From Dehalococcoidia bacterium (GTDB lineage Bacteria; Chloroflexota; Dehalococcoidia; GIF9; UBA5629), in assembly GCA_016927965.1 (NCBI GenBank), contig JAFGLP010000019.1, positions 1 through 5,262 on the forward strand: a stretch of DNA of 5,262 nt. The letters are read 5' to 3'. A program made the translations under genes and the position numbers. This document shows positions 1 through 5,262 of the stretch, in pieces. The number at the start of each line of letters is the position of its first letter. Position 1 is the first letter of the stretch. A model generated the notes under the pieces. It searched no databases. It was not told the origin of the DNA and saw only the letters and a list, made by a program, of their open reading frames with translations.

Positions 1-2
1 CC

Positions 3-1484
3 AGGCGCAGCGCCAACAGCGAGGCCACCACCCTGTTCACCGGGCTGATACGCAACCAGGTCAGGACACTCACGTTCGCTTCCACCCGCAAGCTGACCGA
101 GCTGATCTATGTTTACAGCCGTGATTTACTGGGTAACCCGCTGGGGGATAAGATCAAGCCCTATCGTGCTGGCTACCTGGCATCCGACCGCCGTGAGATC
201 GAGAGGCAACTGTTTACCGGAGAGCTACTGGGCGCGGTGGCGACCAATGCGCTGGAGCTCGGCATCGATATCGGCGACCTGGAAGCCACGGTATTGACCG
301 GCTACCCGGGCAGTATCGCCAGCACCTGGCAGCAGGCTGGGCGCAGCGGCAGGCGTCGGGAGAAATCTCTCACTTTCCTGGTGGCCCAGAATAACCCGCT
401 CGACCAGTATTTCATGAACAACCCGGATTTTTTCTTTGGTAAAGCTTTTGAAAACGCACTGATAAACTGGGAAAACAGCAATATCCTGCAGCCGCACCTG
501 CTCTGTGCTGCCTGGGAGAAGCAACTGGATGAAACCGATAGCTGCTATTTCGGGGATGCTCTGATGCCGGCCATGACTGAATTAGAAGAGGAGGGATGGC
601 TCAGGAAGGTAGGCGGCCGCTGGCATATTGCACCGCAGCTTGCGCACCCCGCCCGTGAAACCAATATCCGCTCAGCCTCCCACGAGCAATACCAGATACT
701 GGATGCTGCCAGGGGTTATGATCTGCTTGAGACGATCGAAGAGGACCATGCTTTCTGGCAGGTGCATCCCGGGGCGATTTATCTCCACCAGGGCGAGTCC
801 TATTTTGTTAAAGAGTTGGATATAGAGAAGCATATTGCCGTGGTCGAACCGGCAGCTGCCCTTTACTATACGCAGACCATGGAGACGACCGACATCAAGG
901 TACTGCACAAAACACTTGAAAAAGAGATAAGGGGCACCCGGGTGTGCCTGGGTATTGTTGATGTTACCAACGAAGTGCACGGGTTCAGAAAGAAAAAGCA
1001 CTATACCGATGAGGTGGTGGGTGAGGAACTGCTGGATCTGCCGCCCATGCGTTTCGTCACCCAGGCGCTCTGGTTTGACCTGCCGGCTGCGGCCCTGTCC
1101 ATGATAGAAAAGGGCAAGCTGGATTTTCACGGTGGTCTGCATGCGGCCGAGCATGCTGCCATCGCCATCCTGCCGCTTTTTGCCATGTGCGACCGCAATG
1201 ATATAGGTGGTGTATCGACTCCCTTTCATGCTGATACCGGGCGGGCCCAGATATTTATTTATGACGGTTATCCCGGCGGGATCGGCATAGCGGAAAAAGG
1301 CTACGAGATTATTGAAGAGCTCTGGGCGGCTACCTTGAAAGCTATTGAAGAATGCCCCTGCCGCTCAGGATGTCCAGCCTGCATACAATCACCCAAGTGT
1401 GGCAATAATAACGAACCGCTGGATAAAAAGGCTGCAGTCATCCTGCTGAGGGGGTTGTTGGGAGTGGCGGAGCGGGCGGAATAG
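3..1484 (+). CDS. MrfA/YprA-type DEAD/DEAH-box helicase with C-terminal zinc-binding domain, 5' truncated
   Basis: The reading frame is open from the left edge, so the protein is N-terminally truncated; 493 residues are visible. The missing part should hold the first RecA domain with the Walker A and DExH motifs. Seen, numbered from the first visible codon: motif IV-like TFASTRK (24-30), motif V ATNALELGIDIGDLEA (80-95) and motif VI QQAGRSGRR (110-118), which form the second RecA lobe of a superfamily 2 helicase. The C-terminal half has an HAAEH motif (380-384), YDGYPGGIG (420-428) and a cysteine cluster at 451, 453, 457, 460 and 466 (CPCRSGCPACIQSPKCG). This is the DUF1998/MZB zinc-binding signature of Bacillus MrfA (YprA) and fungal Hrq1. 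Those are 3'-5' ATP-dependent DNA helicases that act in repair of bulky or crosslinked (mitomycin-type) lesions. An internal GTG at 237 is not the start, because motif IV lies upstream of it in the same frame. No MrfB-like exonuclease follows; one could lie upstream. The family call is secure; the lesion specificity is inferred. Confidence 0.93.
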   Translation, partial: RRSANSEATTLFTGLIRNQVRTLTFASTRKLTELIYVYSRDLLGNPLGDKIKPYRAGYLASDRREIERQLFTGELLGAVATNALELGIDIGDLEATVLTGYPGSIASTWQQAGRSGRRREKSLTFLVAQNNPLDQYFMNNPDFFFGKAFENALINWENSNILQPHLLCAAWEKQLDETDSCYFGDALMPAMTELEEEGWLRKVGGRWHIAPQLAHPARETNIRSASHEQYQILDAARGYDLLETIEEDHAFWQVHPGAIYLHQGESYFVKELDIEKHIAVVEPAAALYYTQTMETTDIKVLHKTLEKEIRGTRVCLGIVDVTNEVHGFRKKKHYTDEVVGEELLDLPPMRFVTQALWFDLPAAALSMIEKGKLDFHGGLHAAEHAAIAILPLFAMCDRNDIGGVSTPFHADTGRAQIFIYDGYPGGIGIAEKGYEIIEELWAATLKAIEECPCRSGCPACIQSPKCGNNNEPLDKKAAVILLRGLLGVAERAE

Positions 1485-1491
1485 GCCGCTG

Positions 1492-2187
1492 TTACTGGCA
1501 GGTTGTATAGTATGTGGAATTGGATAACACGTCGTTGGGGGTCATAACATGCAGCTGGTAGTTTCCTGAAGGCAATGCCCTCATGTCTGCCGGCAGTGTT
1601 ATTCTTTGCGTACCGGCTTTGGTGAACTCGATAGTCCAGATATAGCTGTAGCCTCCGCCCTCGGTTGATTCCCAGCGGTAGCTGGCCGTGCCTGCGCTGT
1701 TGGCAGTGATATCGGCATAGAGGTTATAGCATGAGGAGAAGCCGGACTTCTCGGTACCGGCTGTCACGCCGGTTACCGCAAAGGCATCTGTAGACGGTTG
1801 CCATAAAGATGTAGTTGTGGACGGCTTCGATACAGACGGTGTCGATGATGAAGGCAGCGGATTGACCACCACCGTGGTCGATGCGGTTGACATACCGCTG
1901 GAGTTGACGGCGTTTATGCTGAATGAGGTGGATTTGGAGGGTGATACCACTAGGCTGCCTGAAACGTCAACCTGGCCTATGCCTTGGTTTATACTCACGG
2001 AGGTAGCTCCGCTAACATTCCATTGCAGTGTTGACGTTCCCCCGGCATTAATGACAGCAGGATTGCCGTTGAATACCATTATAATCGGCGCTGTTTCCGT
2101 TTGCTGGGTGGATGGAGCGATTTGAAAGGTAATACAGCCTGATAATAATATACTTAGACAGATTATAGCCAATAAACATCTTTTCAT
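1492..2187 (-). CDS. Secreted lipoprotein with an Ig-like domain and a two-cysteine C-terminal beta domain
   Basis: This is a complete 231-residue protein with a lipoprotein signal peptide: basic MKR, a hydrophobic core, and lipobox L15-S-G-C18, so Cys18 should be lipidated and the protein held on the outer face of the membrane. Residues about 35-109 look like an Ig-like domain (NPAVINAGGTSTLQWNVSG, then SVSINQGIG), a module common in surface proteins of Chloroflexota. A Ser/Thr/Pro-rich linker (about 110-134) leads to a C-terminal domain (about 135-231) rich in predicted beta strands. It has YRWES near 170, GTQRITLP near 192 and cysteines at 153 and 230 that may form a disulfide. I recall a similar layout (G-x-C, then YRWxxxxG, then a terminal Cys) in secreted actinobacterial proteins, but have not searched for it. 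I see no catalytic motif, so a binding or scaffold role is inferred. The start is supported by a good ribosome binding site. The gene is divergent from the next gene and ends 7 nt from the helicase stop. Confidence 0.88.
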   Translation of the reverse strand: MKRCLLAIICLSILLSGCITFQIAPSTQQTETAPIIMVFNGNPAVINAGGTSTLQWNVSGATSVSINQGIGQVDVSGSLVVSPSKSTSFSINAVNSSGMSTASTTVVVNPLPSSSTPSVSKPSTTTSLWQPSTDAFAVTGVTAGTEKSGFSSCYNLYADITANSAGTASYRWESTEGGGYSYIWTIEFTKAGTQRITLPADMRALPSGNYQLHVMTPNDVLSNSTYYTTCQ

Positions 2188-2192
2188 GGGCG

Positions 2193-2198
2193 CACCTC
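2193..2198 (-). promoter_or_regulatory. Ribosome binding site of the lipoprotein gene
   Basis: Read on the minus strand, GAGGTG lies 5 nt before the ATG at 2187. It is a good Shine-Dalgarno match and fixes the start at the codon that gives a proper MKR signal peptide. Confidence 0.7.
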
Positions 2199-2247
2199 AA
2201 ACTTCCACGGTTTTTTACACACAATATTGGGCTAGATACTTCAAACT

Positions 2248-2282
2248 TATAGTAAGTGAACGATCATTATCAGTTACCTATA
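2248..2282. promoter_or_regulatory. Operator-like imperfect inverted repeat in the divergent intergenic region
   Basis: GTAAGTGA (2252-2259) and TCAGTTAC (2270-2277) are inverted copies matching at 7 of 8 positions, with a 10-nt spacer. Flanking TATA on each side (2248-2251 and 2279-2282) extends the symmetry if one base (C2278) is skipped. It lies about 60 nt upstream of the lipoprotein start and about 105 nt upstream of the membrane operon start. A dimeric regulator site is possible. No regulator gene is in the window, and a chance match in AT-rich DNA cannot be ruled out. Confidence 0.3.
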
Positions 2283-2347
2283 TTGTAGCAGTTTTCGGTT
2301 CAGGAATAACATGCTGGAATTATTGAACCTCCCCCATCTGCTGAATA

Positions 2348-2377
2348 TTGCCATATTCTGTATATAGCATGTATAGT
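2348..2377 (+). promoter_or_regulatory. Candidate sigma-70-type promoter for the two-gene membrane operon
   Basis: TTGCCA (2348-2353, 5 of 6 to the -35 consensus) and TATAGT (2372-2377, 5 of 6 to the -10 consensus) are separated by 18 nt. Transcription would then begin near 2383-2385, at or just before the ATG at 2386, giving an almost leaderless message. Other -10-like boxes in the same AT-rich stretch (TATATA at 2361-2366) leave room for an alternative start. The box match is seen; its use is inferred. Confidence 0.35.
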
Positions 2378-2385
2378 GGAATCAA

Positions 2386-2853
2386 ATGAAAACATCCGGC
2401 CGCTTTCTTATTGCTTTCGGGATTTTTATTGTGGTGCTGGTTGCCGTTGCTATTGTTATAGCTATCGTGGGTGGCAACGAGGCGGTGACCATGTTGCCGG
2501 AGGATTCGCCGGAAGGTACTGTGCAGCGGTTCCTGATGTCAGTCCAGGAACGTGATTATGTGAAAGCCTACAGCTATTTATCTCCCGAATCAGGCGAGGG
2601 GCCCTTAAAAGACCCCTATAACAACTGGCTTGGCTCCACACGGTCATATCGCGATTCTTCCACCTGGAAAGCCGCTATTCTTAAGTTTACAGCCGGGGAT
2701 AATAGTGCCACCGTCGAGGTGGCCGTGGATGTTTTCAGGCCCGGCGGCCTTTTCGAGGACCCGGTCGATACTCACTATGTAACGTTCTTGCTGCAAGTGG
2801 AAAACGGCAGGTGGATGATTAAATCGCCGATAGATTTATACTGGCTGTACTGA
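2386..2853 (+). CDS. Single-pass membrane protein with extracytoplasmic NTF2-like (DUF4878-like) domain
   Basis: This is a complete 155-residue protein. A short basic N-terminus (MKTSGR) and one long hydrophobic helix (about 7-29, ending in Gly-Gly) form a signal anchor, without a lipobox cysteine. The rest should sit outside the cytoplasm. Residues about 41-66 (SPEGTVQRFLMSVQERDYVK, then AYSYLS) form the helical opening typical of small NTF2-like or DUF4878-like domains. Strand-like segments follow (ATVEVAVDVF at 108-117, HYVTFLLQVENGRWMIKSP at 130-148). Such folds usually bind ligands or partners rather than catalyse, and I see no catalytic residues. The ATG at 2386 has only a weak purine-rich element (GTGGA, 2376-2380) before it. 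It is 25 nt from the following polytopic membrane protein on the same strand, so the two are probably co-transcribed and may form a complex. The fold is assigned from sequence pattern only; the function is unknown. Confidence 0.8.
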   Translation: MKTSGRFLIAFGIFIVVLVAVAIVIAIVGGNEAVTMLPEDSPEGTVQRFLMSVQERDYVKAYSYLSPESGEGPLKDPYNNWLGSTRSYRDSSTWKAAILKFTAGDNSATVEVAVDVFRPGGLFEDPVDTHYVTFLLQVENGRWMIKSPIDLYWLY

Positions 2854-2866
2854 TGCCTTTAACGAC

Positions 2867-2872
2867 AGGAGG
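2867..2872 (+). promoter_or_regulatory. Strong ribosome binding site that decides a TTG start
   Basis: AGGAGG is a perfect Shine-Dalgarno core, 6 nt before the TTG at 2879. It supports the rare TTG start over the next in-frame ATG (codon 12), which would cut into the first membrane segment. It also shows that the second gene of the operon has its own translation signal, much stronger than that of the first gene. Confidence 0.8.
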
Positions 2873-2878
2873 GTTGAT

Positions 2879-4561
2879 TTGAGCACTGTCAGGCGTGTCT
2901 TTTTTTATGCAATGGCGCTGGTTACGCTCGGCATACTGGCCAGCGGCATGTGGAACCTTCTTTCCCTTGCTCTCGATACCATCAAGGCCGGGTTTACCCT
3001 GGCTGAGGTGGGGGACATCAAGCCCAGGTTAAGCCTGGGGATTGCCATGGTGGTGATCGGGGGTCCGCTATGGTTCCTTTTCTGGCATGCCATGCTGCGC
3101 CAGGCGGAACGCGACAAAAATGAGGCCGGGTCTGCCCTGCGGGTCTTCTTCCTGAATATCATACTCATAGTATTCGCTTTCCTAGTGATGGTTACCCTGC
3201 CCGTTTTGCTGAAATGGATGCTGGCAGGCTTCCCGGTGGAAAAATTCAACCATGTCAGCCTGGCGACGCTGATGGTGTCTGCTATTGTATGGTTCTATTA
3301 CTGGCGCATATCTGAAAAAGAGGAGTATACGACCCCGGTGGCTAAGACGTTGCGGCGGTGGTATGCCTACGGGTTTTCTGCTGCCGGCCTGATCTGTCTG
3401 TCTGTCGGGCTGGTGCAGGTGCTGGACGCGGCTTTTATTTCCCTGCCCATCTGGCAGGGCAAACTTGTGCAAAGCGTTTTCTGGAACAACGCGACACAAA
3501 ATACAATTGCCTGGCTGCTTATGGGGGGCCTTTACTGGGCTTTCTTCTGGTTTAACTGTGTGAGGGAAGATGCAGGCTCCTCTTTAAGGCAGGTTTATTT
3601 TTATCTGCTGACTATCCTGGGCGGCGCCCTTGCAGGTCTGATTGCGCTCACGGTCACCCTGCATAAGGTTTTGTACTGGGCTATGGGTGGTGATCGGGAT
3701 ATCGTCAATTATTTCCAGTTTCTGGGGTGGTCCGTCCCCGCTGTGATCGTGGCATTTTGCATCTGGTTTTATCACCTGTGGCTGGCGCAGGAGGAATCGG
3801 CCGCCGAGCGCCAGCACCAGCTTTCTGCCCGCAGGGTGCATTATTACCTGATGTCTTTCCTGGGTCTGGGGACGCTGGTTGCCGGGCTGATTATACTGCT
3901 GGGGATTCCGCTGGATTGGGCCGTTAAGGCGCTTAATCCCGCGGAGGTCATCGAGCCGGATTGGTGGAATAATAATCTCAGCCTGGGGATTTCCCTGCTG
4001 CTGGTTGCCATCCCCATCTGGTGGTTATACTGGCAACGCATAACAGGATCTACCGAAAAAGAGGGCTTAAATGAAAGGAGCGCCCGCTCGCGCAGGATTT
4101 ACCTGTATGTGATTATCGGGGCTTCCGTGGTGATGATAGCTGCGGACCTGGTGAATATAGTGTACCAGTTGTTGAATGGAATCCTTACCGGCAGCCTGGG
4201 GCTGGAAGCCCTGCGTAACTCCCGCTGGAGCCTGCAGACGGTTTTTATCGCCATTCCCCTGCTGATATACCACTGGCAGATTGCCAGGCAGGACCAACAG
4301 CTGGGAGCAGAGGTTTCAGCCGCCCGCAAGAGCATTACCGTGATAATCGGCGATAAGAGAGCGCCTGTTATCGCTGTTTTAGAGCAGCGGCTGGGGTATA
4401 AGGTCCGCACCGTTCAATATGTGGGGGAACCGGTGGGAGAGGCACCGGAACTATCGGAAAACGACGTGGAGATGCTCGTTTCTCAAGTGAATGCGTCTGC
4501 TGCCCGTGACATCATGTTGGTGTTGCTGGAAGGGCGTTTACTGGTACTGCCGTACAAGTAA
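2879..4561 (+). CDS. Polytopic membrane protein of six tandem DUF5671-type two-helix repeats plus a soluble C-terminal domain
   Basis: This is a complete 560-residue protein starting at TTG behind a perfect AGGAGG. It consists of six repeats of a two-helix hairpin, roughly residues 5-74, 87-145, 159-230, 237-305, 318-387 and 405-470, giving about 12 membrane segments. Most repeats open with an Arg-rich, aromatic start (RRVFFY, LRVFFL, LRRWYAY, LRQVYFY, ARRVHYY, SRRIYLY). The second helix of each ends in an aromatic belt (PLWFLFWH, IVWFYYW, LYWAFFW, IWFYHLW, IWWLYW, LIYHW). This resembles DUF5671, a family of unknown function. Basic residues between hairpins suggest that those junctions and both termini face the cytoplasm. 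Residues about 485-560 (ITVIIGDKRAPVIAVLEQRL and onward) form a soluble alpha/beta-like tail I cannot assign. No transporter, kinase or protease motif is visible. It follows the NTF2-like gene by 25 nt, probably in one operon, and faces the lipase gene tail to tail. The repeat structure is seen; the family name is recalled; the function is unknown. Confidence 0.88.
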   Translation: MSTVRRVFFYAMALVTLGILASGMWNLLSLALDTIKAGFTLAEVGDIKPRLSLGIAMVVIGGPLWFLFWHAMLRQAERDKNEAGSALRVFFLNIILIVFAFLVMVTLPVLLKWMLAGFPVEKFNHVSLATLMVSAIVWFYYWRISEKEEYTTPVAKTLRRWYAYGFSAAGLICLSVGLVQVLDAAFISLPIWQGKLVQSVFWNNATQNTIAWLLMGGLYWAFFWFNCVREDAGSSLRQVYFYLLTILGGALAGLIALTVTLHKVLYWAMGGDRDIVNYFQFLGWSVPAVIVAFCIWFYHLWLAQEESAAERQHQLSARRVHYYLMSFLGLGTLVAGLIILLGIPLDWAVKALNPAEVIEPDWWNNNLSLGISLLLVAIPIWWLYWQRITGSTEKEGLNERSARSRRIYLYVIIGASVVMIAADLVNIVYQLLNGILTGSLGLEALRNSRWSLQTVFIAIPLLIYHWQIARQDQQLGAEVSAARKSITVIIGDKRAPVIAVLEQRLGYKVRTVQYVGEPVGEAPELSENDVEMLVSQVNASAARDIMLVLLEGRLLVLPYK

Positions 4562-4594
4562 CGGTTCTCTGTTGATCACCTGCCCTTTGCCGAT

Positions 4595-5260
4595 TTACAG
4601 GTATCCTGTATCTTCCAGTTTCCAGTTGCGCCGGAAATCCGGACCCGTGTCGATGCCCTGCGATCCTGCATACAGGCGCAGGCGGAAATGGTTGTAAAGC
4701 AGCGTGGACAGCATGCGCATGCGGCGGTGCTCCTCGGGGAAGGTGTAATTATGGGTATCCAGTATAATCCTGGCGATATCCGGTTTATGCGGCAGGTTGA
4801 ATGTATCGCCCTCCGGGTGATTGAGGTGGATGGCGATCAGGTTGGTCAGCTCGGGGTCCATGCAGGCCACCATTAGAGACGGGTCATAGAAGGTGCCGCC
4901 CCCATCGCGGTAAACCTGGCCATTCAGCCTGGCAGGCTCGATGTACGTATTCATTGTCCACCCGGCGATCACCGCCCTGATTATAGGCGCCCCGATCACT
5001 TTCCAGTGCTGGCCGCCGAACCTGAACTGCCGGTCGGGGCCAGTCATGCCCATAAACTCGGTGAAGCCGTCCGAGCGGGCTGCGGTGACCGTCATAGGCA
5101 GAGCGATATCATCGAAGGTGACCTGTTCGGGATGGGCCGTCCCCGTGTAGCTTGCCAGGCGCTCGTTGAGGAACTCCTCCAGCGGTCCCAGGTTGGCCCA
5201 GCCGTGCCAGAACCTTAAGGGATTCTTATTGAACCTGAGCAGCATGCCGGGCTCAAGGTG
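4595..5260 (-). CDS. Patatin-like phospholipase, C-terminal part, 5' truncated at the window edge
   Basis: The minus-strand frame is open through the right edge. An ATG lies at 5245, but the codons before it (reading HLEPG) continue without a stop and fit the same protein, so the true start is probably outside. Residues are counted from that ATG. VTFDDIALPMTVTAARSDG (42-60) matches the patatin strand that precedes the substrate pocket, and the segment at 89-107 (IIRAVIAGWTMNTYIEPARL) matches the stretch leading to the active-site Asp. VYRDGGGTFYDP (111-122) carries the DGG motif, so Asp114 (nt 4904-4906) should be the Asp of the Ser-Asp dyad. NLIAIHLNHPE (135-145) fits the strand after it. 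The oxyanion glycines and the GxSxG serine must lie beyond the edge. Patatins hydrolyse acyl esters of phospholipids and other lipids. The usual DGG-x-x-N-N-x-P is replaced here by DGGGTFYDP, so the substrate may differ. The tail after 150 is rich in Arg and aromatics. I see no terminator in the 33 nt between its stop and that of the membrane protein. Confidence 0.72.
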   Translation of the reverse strand, partial: HLEPGMLLRFNKNPLRFWHGWANLGPLEEFLNERLASYTGTAHPEQVTFDDIALPMTVTAARSDGFTEFMGMTGPDRQFRFGGQHWKVIGAPIIRAVIAGWTMNTYIEPARLNGQVYRDGGGTFYDPSLMVACMDPELTNLIAIHLNHPEGDTFNLPHKPDIARIILDTHNYTFPEEHRRMRMLSTLLYNHFRLRLYAGSQGIDTGPDFRRNWKLEDTGYL

Positions 5261-5262
5261 GG

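Noticed and set aside
585..655. Small gene starting at ATG 595 behind GAGGAGGG inside the helicase gene
   Set aside because: The frame is only about 20 codons long and out of frame with a conserved gene; the purine run encodes Glu-Glu-Glu-Gly of the helicase.
672..1229. Minus-strand open frame of 185 codons inside the helicase gene
   Set aside because: It lies wholly antisense to a confident gene, has no recognisable domain, and its composition is that expected of a complementary-strand shadow.
237..1484. Complete helicase-like gene starting at GTG 237
   Set aside because: The same frame is open to the left edge and encodes helicase motif IV (TFASTRK) upstream, so 237 is internal.
1471..1490. 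Hairpin between the helicase and lipoprotein stops (AGCGG ... CCGCT) as a shared terminator
   Set aside because: The stem is only 5 bp with a 10-nt loop, overlaps the helicase coding end, and has no T tract on either strand.
1817..2125. Plus-strand open frame of 102 codons inside the lipoprotein gene
   Set aside because: It is antisense to the lipoprotein's Ig-like domain and linker; low-complexity Thr/Ser codons keep the opposite frame open. No domain is visible.
2323..2351. Alternative promoter TTGAAC / TATTGC upstream of the membrane operon
   Set aside because: The -10 box matches only 3 of 6 positions; the pair at 2348-2377 fits better.
4562..4594. Bidirectional terminator between the membrane protein and lipase genes
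   Set aside because: The 33-nt gap shows no stable inverted repeat and no T run.

Overview
The window holds five protein genes and no RNA gene, mobile element or CRISPR array that I can support. Order and strand: a 5'-truncated DNA repair helicase (+), a surface lipoprotein (-), a two-gene membrane operon (+,+), and a patatin-like lipase (-) running off the right edge. The organism is a bacterium of middling GC. The lipoprotein's Ig-like domain, the DUF5671-type membrane protein and the MrfA-type helicase together suggest a Chloroflexota lineage, possibly a Dehalococcoidia-like metagenomic genome. This is an impression from protein style, not a proven placement.

Left part (1-1484): the C-terminal two thirds of an MrfA/YprA/Hrq1-type superfamily 2 helicase. 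Helicase motifs IV-VI are followed by the family's C-terminal zinc-binding cysteine cluster. It meets the lipoprotein gene tail to tail with only 7 nt between stop codons.

Middle (1492-2385): a secreted lipoprotein gene on the minus strand, with a lipobox, an Ig-like domain, a Ser/Thr/Pro linker and a C-terminal beta domain with two cysteines. A 198-nt AT-rich divergent intergenic region follows. It contains an operator-like inverted repeat and a candidate promoter lying almost on top of the next start codon.

Right part (2386-4561): a two-gene operon. The first gene encodes a small single-pass protein with an extracytoplasmic NTF2-like domain. The second, after 25 nt and a strong ribosome binding site, encodes a 560-residue protein of about 12 membrane segments. 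It is built from six tandem two-helix repeats of DUF5671 type and ends in an unassigned soluble domain predicted to lie in the cytoplasm. This pair is the least understood part of the window. At the right edge, the C-terminal part of a patatin-like phospholipase is read toward it, with 33 nt between the two stop codons.

Apart from the operon pair, the genes look like independent units, because strand switches separate them. I see no convincing multi-gene defence or mobile system.
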